DNA of 64,000 bases from the NCBI RefSeq assembly GCF_002224365.1, contig NZ_CP022437.1, positions 3,348,001 to 3,412,000 of the forward strand, written 5' to 3'. The notes beneath the pieces were generated by a model. That model saw only the letters and a list, made by a program, of their open reading frames with translations. It was not told the origin of the DNA and did no database searches. Below are positions 44,030 through 53,055 of the stretch, piece by piece. Numbering within the stretch: the stretch's first letter is position 1; the number at the start of each line of letters is the position of its first letter. Position numbers and translations under genes: made by a program. The stretch is from Virgibacillus necropolis (GTDB lineage Bacteria > Bacillota > Bacilli > Bacillales > Amphibacillaceae).

Positions 44030-44575
44030 TCATCCATTAAACCTTCCCATCAATACGGTATTATGGTAATTTCCGTCAGATAAAAGTTTGTCTTTTTTTA
44101 AAATACCTTCCGCTTCAAAGCCATATTTTTTATAAAGCGCTATAGCCTTATCATTGGTTTCGAGAACATTTAAAGTTATTTTTTTAATTTCATTTGAGTC
44201 TGCCCAATGAATAGATTCTTTCAGAAGACTTTTCCCTATGCCATATCCCCAAAACTCTTTTAATACACAGACTCCAAATTCTACCTTATGCGAAGTTCTT
44301 TTCAATTTGTTCCCTTCACACCTTGAGAAACCTACAATTCTTTCATCAACTTCAGCAACTAAGAATAGATTACTATCATTTTTTGTATCATCTTCAATTA
44401 TCTGTCTAAAACCTGATTCATCTATATAATCCTCGCCCTTTTCTCTATCTAAATTTTCTGTTTCACCATCTATTTCCAATCTTACTTCAGACAAGTTTTT
44501 CGCATCTTTTTCTATCGCAGACCTTACCATATAACGTAATTTATGACTATAAAACTCTTTTTGATTGACTCTCAT
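44030..44575 (-). CDS. GNAT-family N-acetyltransferase
   Basis: 181 aa, RimI/PhnO-like. FGVCVLKEFWGYGIGKSLLKESIHWA is the acetyl-CoA motif, followed by LNVLETNDKAIALYKKYGFEAEG. GGAAGG precedes ATG 44575. It stands apart from the next GNAT gene by 99 bp. Substrate unknown. Confidence 0.88.
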   Translation of the reverse strand: MRVNQKEFYSHKLRYMVRSAIEKDAKNLSEVRLEIDGETENLDREKGEDYIDESGFRQIIEDDTKNDSNLFLVAEVDERIVGFSRCEGNKLKRTSHKVEFGVCVLKEFWGYGIGKSLLKESIHWADSNEIKKITLNVLETNDKAIALYKKYGFEAEGILKKDKLLSDGNYHNTVLMGRFNG

Positions 44576-44674
44576 TACATGCCTTCCATCTCTTAACGAT
44601 TGTGTTAACTATACTATTGAGATAACTATTTTATAAAAGAAATCCAATTACAATAGGATCATTTTTGGCAAGTA

Positions 44675-45160
44675 TTATATCCTTAATTTCATTCTTACTG
44701 TTTTTAGGATATGCCCCTCAAAGTCATCATCAAATTCTGAAACAACCTCAAACCTTTTCGCATTGTAGAAGGTTGTCCCAATTTTGTTATCTTTTTCTAC
44801 ATTAATATAAAACTCGGTTGCACCTTCAATATTCTTTATGCCCTCATTTAGTAAAGCCGTTCCTATCCCATTCCCATGGTATTCTGGGCAGATATAAATC
44901 GCTCCGAGTTCAGCAACCCCGCCTTCTTTGACAGGAGAAAAATTCGCAAAGCCCACAATTTTTCCTTGAACATCTGAAACGAACATAAAAGATCCATTTA
45001 ATCGTCTATTCATCATTTCATAATTATAAGCAGATTCTAAAAACCGCTTCTGGATTTCGGAAGGGATAATCCCCTCATACGTGTAATTCCAGGTCGTTTT
45101 TGCTACGTGTTGAACTTGTGGTATATCTTCCACTCTCATACTTCTAATAGTGTACTCCAT
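44675..45160 (-). CDS. GNAT-family N-acetyltransferase
   Basis: 161 aa. ELGAIYICPEYHGNGIGTALLNEGI is the acetyl-CoA motif, with FYINVEKDNKIGTTFYNAKRFEV after it. AAAAGG precedes ATG 45160. Substrate unknown; the N-terminal DIPQVQHVAKTTWNYTYEG is typical of a broad Bacillus GNAT group. Confidence 0.88.
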   Translation of the reverse strand: MEYTIRSMRVEDIPQVQHVAKTTWNYTYEGIIPSEIQKRFLESAYNYEMMNRRLNGSFMFVSDVQGKIVGFANFSPVKEGGVAELGAIYICPEYHGNGIGTALLNEGIKNIEGATEFYINVEKDNKIGTTFYNAKRFEVVSEFDDDFEGHILKTVRMKLRI

Positions 45161-45226
45161 TTCACATCAACCTTTTCTGTTCATTTTTAAAATAGTCAGT
45201 TGATTATTGATTACAATATTGTTAAA

Positions 45227-45493
45227 TTATAAAAAGAGTAAAAATGAAATTGCTAGGAGAACCATAAAAATACCTCTACTTATTATCCTTGTCCTACTAC
45301 TAAACCCTATCTTCCTCTCCAAAGATCTTATAAAACTGATCAACAATAGATAACTGAATATAGTTATGAAGAATCCTATCCGATCATCATTGAACACTGT
45401 AACTCTCATTGCAGCAATAGCTATTAAAAGTATACCTAAATAGCTAATTACAATATAAACATATGCATTCTTTTTCTTTTTTTCTTTATTCAT
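45227..45493 (-). CDS. Small membrane protein, unknown
   Basis: 88 aa, three hydrophobic segments (about residues 10-28, 38-56, 70-88), basic N terminus. AAGGGAG precedes ATG 45493 at good spacing, which supports a real gene. Not recognised. Confidence 0.6.
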   Translation of the reverse strand: MNKEKKKKNAYVYIVISYLGILLIAIAAMRVTVFNDDRIGFFITIFSYLLLISFIRSLERKIGFSSRTRIISRGIFMVLLAISFLLFL

Positions 45494-45561
45494 TTAAATT
45501 TCTCCCTTGAAGGTTACAAATTCTATCTAAACAACAATCATAATACAGTAAAGAAAAAAAG

Positions 45562-45678
45562 TTAGTTGCTGCAAGGACATTTCCACCATTCTTTCATATT
45601 ACTCCTTTTTAGCAAAATTCATCTATATATGTTTTACGAATCAACCTTATAAAAGGTTTCTTTAAATATTCTACCCTT
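45562..45678 (-). pseudogene. Truncated duplicate of the 46788-46982 gene and its leader
   Basis: The ~70-bp sequence upstream of the intact gene at 46982 (CCTTATAAAAGGTTTCTTT-like, then ACGAATC and AAATTC) is repeated here at 45610-45678, followed by AAGGAG and ATG-AAA-GAA-TGG-TGG (MKEWWKCPCSN, then stop) against MREWWNRKKEK in the intact gene. Only the leader and the first five codons match. Confidence 0.65.
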
Positions 45679-45748
45679 GAGCTGATGTCTGTTCCGAAGA
45701 AAAATCAGCTATACTGACATATAATTTTAGGACGAAAAAGAAAACAAA

Positions 45749-45783
45749 AAACCTGAAACCTTTTAAAATAAGGGTTCCAGGTA
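45749..45783 (-). terminator. Terminator after tRNA-Val
   Basis: Minus strand CCTGGAACCCTTATTTTAAA-AGGTTTCAGG stem followed by TTTTTTG. Confidence 0.7.
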
Positions 45784-45793
45784 CATTAAGTTA

Positions 45794-45866
45794 TGACTCC
45801 GATTGGGCTCGAACCAACGACCTCTTGCCTGTCAAGCAAGCGCTCTCCCAGCTGAGCTACGGAATC
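45794..45866 (-). tRNA. tRNA-Val (anticodon GAC)
   Basis: 73-nt cloverleaf: acceptor GATTCCG / CGGAGTC with one T-G pair, D-arm GCTC-AGCTGGGA-GAGC, anticodon stem CTTGC / GCAAG with loop TTGACAG, T-arm with GGTTCGAGCC, discriminator A. CCA is not encoded. The gene is solitary and followed by a terminator. Confidence 0.93.
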
Positions 45867-46095
45867 GTATGAAGTTCATTACTACTTTTCTACTATATAT
45901 TACTTTGAAATGCCATGTCAATAAGATAGTTTACATTTAATGCAGATTTGGCAATATACCTCGATAAAATACAAAATACATTGGAATGGCTATTTTTCTT
46001 GAAGCATTCATATTTGCCTGGATTATGACGGCTAAAAGCTTTAGACTATTTGAAAGTATAGCACCTCCGTAAGCTATAAGTAACCACTACCTGCT

Positions 46096-46278
46096 TTACT
46101 CTTTTTTACTGGCTTTTCTTAACACAGTTCCAATAAATGTACCTATTAAACCCGCTAAACTAAAGGTGATAACAAATCCCCAATCTACTTTTTCACCTTG
46201 CCATAAACTCATTAAGAATGTGACTACCAATACACCACTTACAAAAGGGATCCAGCCTTTTAATACCCTTTTAAACAA
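46096..46278 (-). CDS. Small two-helix membrane protein
   Basis: 60 aa. Two membrane segments (IPFVSGVLVVTFLMSLW and WGFVITFSLAGLIGTFIGTVL) and a basic tail. Start TTG 46278 is supported by GAGGTGGG six bases ahead. Function unknown. Confidence 0.6.
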   Translation of the reverse strand: MFKRVLKGWIPFVSGVLVVTFLMSLWQGEKVDWGFVITFSLAGLIGTFIGTVLRKASKKE

Positions 46279-46410
46279 CTATATCCCACCTCTATCAAAA
46301 TTTCTCTTATATGGTTCTTGGTTCTAACAAATATAATTAATGTTGGTTCGCTGAATGCCACTGTTTTTATCACTAATAAACTTTTTTCATTTTCATACTT
46401 AGCTCACTTG

Positions 46411-46719
46411 CTATCGACCTTCATATTTACTTTTCATAAGAATTTCATCTGCTCGCATATCAGTCCAATTAGCAATAGATACATTTGGATTTTCTTCGAT
46501 AAAGCTCTCCATAATCTTGTTCCCCGTTTTATATTTAGCCCATTTAGGTACATTTTTGCTAGAATCTCCAAAGAAAAACCTGTCTTTAATTTTTGTTGAG
46601 GGTTGATTGATTGGTTTTGAACCAGCATCCTCATTTGATGTATCATTCGAACAACTCATGAGTAAAACTATTATACTAACCAAGATAATTAAACTTGTTA
46701 TCCTTTTCGTTTCGATCAT
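46411..46719 (-). CDS. Small putative lipoprotein
   Basis: 102 aa; signal peptide with lipobox LLMSC (Cys near 23), then a Ser/Asn/Asp-rich linker and a short domain with VPKWAKYKTGNKIMESFIEE. AGGAAG directly precedes ATG 46719 (tight spacing). It might be related to the DUF3889-type small secreted proteins, which also carry a WAKW-like motif, but I cannot confirm it. Confidence 0.6.
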   Translation of the reverse strand: MIETKRITSLIILVSIIVLLMSCSNDTSNEDAGSKPINQPSTKIKDRFFFGDSSKNVPKWAKYKTGNKIMESFIEENPNVSIANWTDMRADEILMKSKYEGR

Positions 46720-46787
46720 CTTCCTGCAATATATTTCTATTAACGGTATATTATTAAAGTTATAAATAAATAAGGTGTTCCTTGTAC

Positions 46788-46982
46788 TTATACGATATCA
46801 AATAAACCCCTTAGTAATCTTCCTATACCACTAAATAACCAAATAATCATTCTGAAAGGCAATAAAACCAGTTCGGGTATCCAAAAAAGCACATCAAGCA
46901 TAAAATCTAAAAATCTATAATTATCGTTGTTTTCCTTCCTTTTTCTCATTTTTTCTTTCTTTCTATTCCACCATTCTCTCAT
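46788..46982 (-). CDS. Small membrane-associated protein, intact copy of duplicated pair
   Basis: 64 aa: very basic start (MREWWNRKKEKMRKRKEN) and two amphipathic/hydrophobic stretches (FMLDVLFWIPELVLLPF and MIIWLFSGIGRLLRGLF). AAGGAGAGG precedes ATG 46982. Its leader and first codons are duplicated at 45.6 kb. Function unknown. Confidence 0.65.
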   Translation of the reverse strand: MREWWNRKKEKMRKRKENNDNYRFLDFMLDVLFWIPELVLLPFRMIIWLFSGIGRLLRGLFDIV

Positions 46983-47254
46983 TTATTACCTCTCCTTCTT
47001 GCAAAATTCAACTATAAATATTTACGAATCATCCTTATAAAAGGTTTCTTTTTTAAATATTCTACCTCGTTATTAAAAAGGTATATCTGCTTTAGTTACA
47101 CTGGTTAAGCATTTAATGTATGTTTGGAAAAGGTAGCCTAAACTCAACAGTTTTTTGAACCTTCAATCTCTTTAACGCACCCAAAAATACTCCACAATAG
47201 ATAATCCTCCCTTTTCCTTATATAATAGAATCACTACATAAATGGAGGTCTACT

Positions 47255-48985
47255 GTGAAACGTGTACTTTCTTTTTTGAAACCATATAAACTCCCGATTG
47301 GGGTTGCCTATACATTAACGTTGATTGAGCTTGCGACAGAGTTGCTTCTTCCCTTTTTTCTTGGAATGATGATAAATGAAGGTGTGCTCAATAAAGATAT
47401 TGGCACTATTGTAATGTGGGGCAGCATTATGATCGGGCTTGCCTTTGCCGCGTTTTTTGCAGGTATTATTAATTCATTTTATGCGTCACATACAAGTTAT
47501 GGATTTGGGTATGATCTGCGCGAGAAGCTGTTTAAAAAAGTACAGGAATTTTCGTTTCAGAATTTAAATCAGTACCCGACGTCGGTCTTGATGACACGGT
47601 TTACGAATGATGTGCGGCAGATGCAAAATACTATTTTCATGGGGCTTCGCATTATGGTGAAGGCGCCATTGATTGTACTTGGTGGTGTGATGATGGCGTT
47701 TATTGTCAATGCCAAGCTTGCACTAATCTTTTTAATTACGGTTCCACTACTTATTTTCTTTTTACTTTGGGTGCTGAAACGTGCGAGTCGCTTGTTTCGA
47801 AGTGTGCAGCAACGCGTTGACAATGTGAATCGCGTGATGCAGGAGAACTTGGCTGGGATGCGCTTGATCAAGGCTTTCTTGCGGCGGAATCATGAAGAAA
47901 GTCGCTTCATGAAAGCGAATAAAGATTTGGCATCAGAAACGCGTTATACGTTCCGCTTCGTTGAGGCTTCGATGCCTGTTCTACTTTTTGTGATGAATCT
48001 TAGCTTGATCTCGATTCTTTGGTTTGGAAATAACCAGGTCGTTGCTGGTGACTCTTCTGTTGGTGACATCGTAGCAATTGTTAATTATGCATTACGTGTT
48101 TCGATGGCCATTTCGATGTTCACGTTTATCATCTTAGCTTTTTCTCGTGCAAAAGCTTCTGCTACCAGGCTTGGTGAGGTATTAGATGTAGATATTGATT
48201 TGCATGAGTCCGATGATGCGGAAGCTGATGCGATTGTACGACATGGGAAAATTGACGTCAAGGATGTAAGTTTTGCCTACAGTACGCAGGAGACAAACGT
48301 ATTACAGGACATATCTTTTTCCGTAAAGGCTGGCGATTCTGTTGCGCTTATTGGTGCGACTGGTGCTGGGAAAACATCGTTGTTTCAGCTGATGCCACGT
48401 CTTTATGATGTGAATAGTGGCGTTATTTCGATTGATGATAGGGCCATAACTTCCTATACATTGGATCACTTGCGACGTGCGATTGGTTACGTACCGCAGA
48501 ACCCGCTTCTTTTCAGTGGATCTGTTTTCGATAATATAGCTTGGGGTAAGGAAAACGCGACCAAAGAAGAAGTGACCCAGGCGGCAAAAGATGCACAAAT
48601 CCATGAAACGATTATAGAATTACCTGATGCTTATGAAACAAAAATAGGACAAAAAGGTGTCAACCTTTCTGGTGGGCAAAAGCAACGTCTTTCAATTGCA
48701 CGTGCGCTCATTCGCCGCCCGAAAATTTTAATGCTGGATGATTGCACGAGTGCGCTTGATTTAGAAACTGAATCTAACTTACTTGCTGCAATTGAATCAT
48801 ACCATTGTACCAATTTAATGATTACCCAAAAAGTCACAACTGCTATGGACGCTGACCGAATTCTATTGATGGATCATGGACAAATCTTGGCGAACGGAAC
48901 TCATCAAGAATTGCTGAAAGAATCAGCGCTTTATCGTAAAATAGTGGAGTCGCAGTTTGGAAAGGAGTATATCCATGCCAATTAA
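47255..48985 (+). CDS. yfiB: ABC exporter half-transporter, YfiB-like (degenerate NBD)
   Basis: 576 aa: six-helix transmembrane domain (~1-310), then the ATPase domain with Walker A GATGAGKTS, signature LSGGQKQR, Walker B ILMLDDCTSALD and switch region ITQKVTT. The catalytic glutamate after Walker B is Asp and the H-loop histidine is Gln, so its own ATP site is non-catalytic; the signature is intact. It overlaps the next half-transporter gene by 11 bp. GTG 47255 follows TGGAGG. The pair should form a heterodimeric drug or lipid exporter. Confidence 0.93.
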   Translation: MKRVLSFLKPYKLPIGVAYTLTLIELATELLLPFFLGMMINEGVLNKDIGTIVMWGSIMIGLAFAAFFAGIINSFYASHTSYGFGYDLREKLFKKVQEFSFQNLNQYPTSVLMTRFTNDVRQMQNTIFMGLRIMVKAPLIVLGGVMMAFIVNAKLALIFLITVPLLIFFLLWVLKRASRLFRSVQQRVDNVNRVMQENLAGMRLIKAFLRRNHEESRFMKANKDLASETRYTFRFVEASMPVLLFVMNLSLISILWFGNNQVVAGDSSVGDIVAIVNYALRVSMAISMFTFIILAFSRAKASATRLGEVLDVDIDLHESDDAEADAIVRHGKIDVKDVSFAYSTQETNVLQDISFSVKAGDSVALIGATGAGKTSLFQLMPRLYDVNSGVISIDDRAITSYTLDHLRRAIGYVPQNPLLFSGSVFDNIAWGKENATKEEVTQAAKDAQIHETIIELPDAYETKIGQKGVNLSGGQKQRLSIARALIRRPKILMLDDCTSALDLETESNLLAAIESYHCTNLMITQKVTTAMDADRILLMDHGQILANGTHQELLKESALYRKIVESQFGKEYIHAN

Positions 48986-50783
48986 TCAACTCAAAGAACC
49001 TTTTCAACAAGAACGGATTCCACTAGATAATGTATCAAGTAAAAAGTCTAAGAAAGCGCGGAATACGGCAGGTACCGTCAAACGGATTTGGTCGTATTTA
49101 ATTAGGGAAAAGGCTACACTTAGTCTTGTAATTCTGGCAGTTGTCATTAGCTCAGGTCTTGCCCTACTTGGACCTTATTTAATTGGGATGGCCATCGATG
49201 ATTACATCGTCACGCAAAATAATACTGGGCTTGGCATGTTGCTCGTTTGGCTCGTAATCATTTATTTGTTCCACTCCCTTTCGATCTTTTTGCAAAATTA
49301 TTGGATGGTTGGGATTGCACAAAATACGGTTTATTCGCTTCGGGAAGATTTATTCAAGCAATTCCATCGTCTGCCGATTTCTTATTTTGATAAACGCCAG
49401 CACGGCGAGCTGATGAGCCGGGTTACAAATGATATTGACAACATTAACAACACACTGAACCAATCGGTTATACAAATTTTTGCAAGTATCCTAACGCTCG
49501 TTGGTACGGTTGTCGTCATGCTAATCTTGAGTCCATTACTCACCCTTGTGACAATGACGATTATCCCACTCATGTATGTTGGAATGAAATGGATTACCAA
49601 GCGAACTGGTCCTTTATATAAATTGCAGCAACGCGATTTAGGTGAATTAAACGGCTATGTAGAGGAAACGGTTTCTGGGCAGCATGTCGTTAAAACATTT
49701 TCTCAGGAGGGCCGTGTGATTGGCGAATTTGAAGAACGGAATAAAAAACTCCGCCATACCGGCTTTTGGGCCATGACGATTTCAGGTTTTATTCCAAAAG
49801 TCATGAACATGCTGAATTTCCTAAGCTTTGGATTGATTGCATTAGTTGGTGGGATTCTCGCAGTTGAAAATATCATAACAGTTGGTGTCATCGTTATTTT
49901 TACCGAATATGCAAGGCAGTTCACTCGGCCATTGAATGAGCTATCCAACCAGTTTAATATTCTACTTTCGGCCGTCGCTGGTGCGGAGCGTGTTTTTAAT
50001 GTAATGGATGAGAAGCAAGAAGAAACAGATGAGGAAGCTGCAGAAGTTTTGTCAGAAACCACAGGGCATGTCATGTTTGACGATGTGTCATTTGCCTATG
50101 AAGGTACACCGATTTTGAATCATATTACCTTTGAAGCAAATCCTGGTGAGACCGTTGCATTTGTTGGACATACAGGTGCTGGGAAAACAACAATCATTAA
50201 TTTAATCGCTCGTTTTTACAATTATGATGATGGTAAAATCACGCTCGACAATGTTGACATTAAAAACATTAAACGATCTAGTCTGCGTGAGCATATGGCA
50301 TTTGTTTTACAAGACTCCTTCCTATTTAAAGGAACGATTATGGAAAATATCCGCTACGGCAGGTTAGATGCAACAGACAATGAAGTAATTGAGGCTGCGA
50401 AAAATGCGAATGCTCATGACTTTATTGAGCGTTTACCTAATCAGTATGATACAGTTTTAGATCAAGAAGGCAGTGGCATTAGTCAGGGACAGAAACAGCT
50501 TTTGACTATCGCACGCGCATTGTTGGCCGATCCTTCTATCTTAATTTTAGATGAAGCGACAAGTAATATTGATACGATTACCGAAGTTACGATTCAAGAT
50601 GCATTAAAACGATTGATGCTTGGCAGAACAAGCTTTGTAATCGCCCATCGGTTAAATACCATTCAGGAAGCAGACAAAATAATCATGCTGGAGCATGGAA
50701 AGATTATTGAAAAAGGCAGCCACAGTGAATTGATTCAGAATAAGAGTCACTACTATAATCTTTTTCAAGGCCAGTTAACGTAG
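48975..50783 (+). CDS. yfiC: ABC exporter half-transporter, YfiC-like (catalytic NBD, degenerate signature)
   Basis: About 602 aa. ATG 48975 has AAAGGAG eight bases ahead; codons further upstream lack an SD. Six-helix domain after a ~45-residue hydrophilic N terminus; ATPase domain with Walker A GHTGAGKTT, Walker B ILILDEATSNIDT (catalytic Glu) and H-loop VIAHRLNTI intact, but signature ISQGQKQ in place of LSGGQ. The defects complement those of the partner: one degenerate site and one consensus site, as in BmrCD-type exporters. Confidence 0.94.
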   Translation: MPINQLKEPFQQERIPLDNVSSKKSKKARNTAGTVKRIWSYLIREKATLSLVILAVVISSGLALLGPYLIGMAIDDYIVTQNNTGLGMLLVWLVIIYLFHSLSIFLQNYWMVGIAQNTVYSLREDLFKQFHRLPISYFDKRQHGELMSRVTNDIDNINNTLNQSVIQIFASILTLVGTVVVMLILSPLLTLVTMTIIPLMYVGMKWITKRTGPLYKLQQRDLGELNGYVEETVSGQHVVKTFSQEGRVIGEFEERNKKLRHTGFWAMTISGFIPKVMNMLNFLSFGLIALVGGILAVENIITVGVIVIFTEYARQFTRPLNELSNQFNILLSAVAGAERVFNVMDEKQEETDEEAAEVLSETTGHVMFDDVSFAYEGTPILNHITFEANPGETVAFVGHTGAGKTTIINLIARFYNYDDGKITLDNVDIKNIKRSSLREHMAFVLQDSFLFKGTIMENIRYGRLDATDNEVIEAAKNANAHDFIERLPNQYDTVLDQEGSGISQGQKQLLTIARALLADPSILILDEATSNIDTITEVTIQDALKRLMLGRTSFVIAHRLNTIQEADKIIMLEHGKIIEKGSHSELIQNKSHYYNLFQGQLT

Positions 50784-50870
50784 CTTGGGCGGGGCTAAAC
50801 AATTTAAATGGAAAATTGGTTAATGACATGATAAAATATACGGGAATTAGTCGAAAGCAGAGGTGTACCG

Positions 50871-51593
50871 ATGGGAAGAAAAGGAACAATGGTCGAAGAA
50901 GAAATTAACAGTAAATACTTAGATGAACTCATGACATTAAAACTATATCAACCTGAATCGTTTTCGCCTCTCTATAAGTATCATATTTGTATTATGCAGG
51001 ACGGAAATGATTACTACCAGCTTGGGCGAACTGCAACAGTAAGTGATCGCTTGCATACGAATGATGAAATTGAAAATACAGTATTTGTTGGGATACATTA
51101 CAATGATAGATATGATCGCAAGGATAAATACCATCCAAGCGGCGCGAAACAAGAAGCCTATATCAAATTTTTAATCTATGAGGTTGTACCGCTTCTCGAT
51201 GATCTGCTTCCTACCTACCATATGGGTCAGTCCCGTACATTAATGGGCGATTCTTTGGCAGGCACACTCGCGTTGATGACTGCCCTTCGCTACCCACATA
51301 CATTTGGAAAAGTTATTATGCAATCCCCATATGTGGATGAAAAAGTGATGGATGCCGTCAAAAATGCAAAAGATATCCATTCAATCGATATTTATCATAC
51401 AATTGGCCTTGAGGAAACAAACGTTGATACAACGGCTGGTACGAAAGAAGACTTCCTAGCACCTAATCGTGAATTAAATCAACTTTTAAAAGAAACTGGT
51501 GTCAGCTATATTTACTATGAATTAGATGGCGAACATACATGGAAAGCTTGGCAAAAGGATCTTCCCCGCGCATTGACAGCTATGTTTAGTTAA
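50871..51593 (+). CDS. yjcH: Putative esterase (YjcH-like)
   Basis: 240 aa alpha/beta-hydrolase of the Fes/esterase-D type: IMQDGNDYY, VGIHYNDRY, RTLMGDSLAGTLALM (Ser nucleophile) and ELDGEHTWKAW (His). AGAGGTG precedes ATG 50871. With the two following genes it matches the B. subtilis yjcH-yjcG-yjcF set. Substrate unknown. Confidence 0.88.
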   Translation: MGRKGTMVEEEINSKYLDELMTLKLYQPESFSPLYKYHICIMQDGNDYYQLGRTATVSDRLHTNDEIENTVFVGIHYNDRYDRKDKYHPSGAKQEAYIKFLIYEVVPLLDDLLPTYHMGQSRTLMGDSLAGTLALMTALRYPHTFGKVIMQSPYVDEKVMDAVKNAKDIHSIDIYHTIGLEETNVDTTAGTKEDFLAPNRELNQLLKETGVSYIYYELDGEHTWKAWQKDLPRALTAMFS

Positions 51594-51726
51594 TTTTTTT
51601 GAAAAATGTAATATGTTTTTACCTATTTCCATTAACTATTTGTTATAATAGAGAGTAAACCAAAGAACCTTATACAATAGACATCATTATAGTAATAAAC
51701 GCAAAAATATACTAGGAGGTTTTACT

Positions 51727-52242
51727 ATGAAATACGGTATTGTAATATTTCCATCTAAGCCTATCCAAGATAAAGCAAATGCTTTAAGAAAACGTTATGA
51801 CCCACATTATTCGTTAATTCCACCACATATCACATTAATAGAAGCTTTTGAAGCAGATGATGAAACTGTTCATCAACTTATCCCAGAGTTAAGAGCAATT
51901 GCAGACGAAACTGCTCCACTTGCAATTAACATCAATAAAGTAAGTACATTTGCACCTGTAACAAACACCATCTACATGAAAGTGGAAGCATCACAGGCAA
52001 TAATTGATTTATATGAAAAATTGCAGTCAAGTAACCTCCCTGCTAATAAGGAGTATTCTTTTGTGCCACATATTACAGTCGCACAAAAGCTATCAGATCA
52101 AGAATATGCAGATGTATATGGTAGCCTGCAACTTAAAGATACGCAATTAGAAGATAAAATTGATCGTTTCCAATTGTCTTACCAACTTGAGAATGGATCA
52201 TGGACCGTTTATGAATCATTTGTGTTTGGGAAAGATGAATAG
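51727..52242 (+). CDS. yjcG: 2H phosphoesterase / 2'-5' RNA ligase-like protein (YjcG)
   Basis: 171 aa, exact YjcG length. The two HxT/S motifs are PPHITLIEAF and FVPHITVAQ, the catalytic pair of the LigT/2H superfamily. It likely cleaves cyclic phosphodiester ends; physiological substrate unknown. AGGAGG precedes ATG 51727. Its TAG stop overlaps the GTG start of yjcF by one base. Confidence 0.93.
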   Translation: MKYGIVIFPSKPIQDKANALRKRYDPHYSLIPPHITLIEAFEADDETVHQLIPELRAIADETAPLAININKVSTFAPVTNTIYMKVEASQAIIDLYEKLQSSNLPANKEYSFVPHITVAQKLSDQEYADVYGSLQLKDTQLEDKIDRFQLSYQLENGSWTVYESFVFGKDE

Positions 52243-52664
52243 TGGATATTAAGATTGTAGAAACAAACGAAGAACTTGAACAAGCTTACCATATACGTAC
52301 CACAGTGTTTGTTGATGAACAACAAGTTCCCCCCGAAGAGGAGCTTGACGAATACGACAAAGAAGCGATTCATTTTGTTGGAAGTGTAAATGGTGTTCCC
52401 ATCGCAGCAAGTCGTCTGCGGTTCGTTGATTCCTCTGGAAAACTCGAGCGCATCTGTGTATTAGATACCGAGCGTGGAAAATCCTATGGAAAAATGATCA
52501 TACAGCGAATGGAATTGGAAATAAAGAATAATGGGTATGAAAAGGCCAAATTAAATGCACAAACACATGCAGAAATATTTTATCAGCGCCTAGGATATGA
52601 AACAGTATCAGGTGAATTCATGGATGCTGGTATACCACATGTGACGATGATAAAAGAATTATAA
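52242..52664 (+). CDS. yjcF: GNAT acetyltransferase (YjcF-like)
   Basis: 140 aa. The ElaA/YjcF pattern: AYHIRTTVFVDEQQVPPEEELDEYD, IAASRLRF, LERICVLDTERGKSYGKMIIQRME, AQTHAEIFYQRLGYE. GTG start at 52242 is translationally coupled with yjcG. Substrate unknown. Confidence 0.9.
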   Translation: MDIKIVETNEELEQAYHIRTTVFVDEQQVPPEEELDEYDKEAIHFVGSVNGVPIAASRLRFVDSSGKLERICVLDTERGKSYGKMIIQRMELEIKNNGYEKAKLNAQTHAEIFYQRLGYETVSGEFMDAGIPHVTMIKEL

Positions 52665-52667
52665 ATA

Positions 52668-52855
52668 GGAAAAGCGCAAGCGCTCGTTTAGCAACGTACA
52701 AACTGGAGCACTCCGCAATGAGATAAAGGAAACACGGTGAGGTACGAACCGATGTTGACTTATCGTAGTGGAGGAGTGTGAAGTTTGCTAGTTGCTGGGC
52801 GCTGGAGCTGGACATGACCGTTGATATAAGTAAGCTTAATAGAGCCAATTTTATA
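52668..52855 (+). repeat. Long-hairpin interspersed repeat, copy 1 (short apical module)
   Basis: ~185 bp, near identical to 62696-62945 except for its centre. Outer parts are complementary (AGCGC / GCGCT, AAACT / AGTTT, GAGCACTCC / GGAGGAGTG), so the transcript or single strand can fold into one long imperfect hairpin. The centre holds a 10-nt ACGGTGAGGT in place of the ~68-nt module of copy 2. Noncoding. Confidence 0.8.
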
Positions 52856-53055
52856 CTATCTTTACTTTTGAAAATGTCAGTTTGCTGGACTTCTTGTCTG
52901 CAAGCTGACATTTTTTGATTTACTCATTTCGTTATATCAGATATCAACAAGTCAAATCCAGCAAATTTTATGCATTTCGCACCTCAAAATATTGTATGCA
53001 AATGTTGATTTTGGATAACCTAAACAATGGATATGTGCAAAAGGGGTTGTCTTAC

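Noticed and set aside
45794-45866. tRNA-Asp
   Set aside because: The anticodon read from the seven-base loop TTGACAG is GAC (Val), not GTC (Asp).
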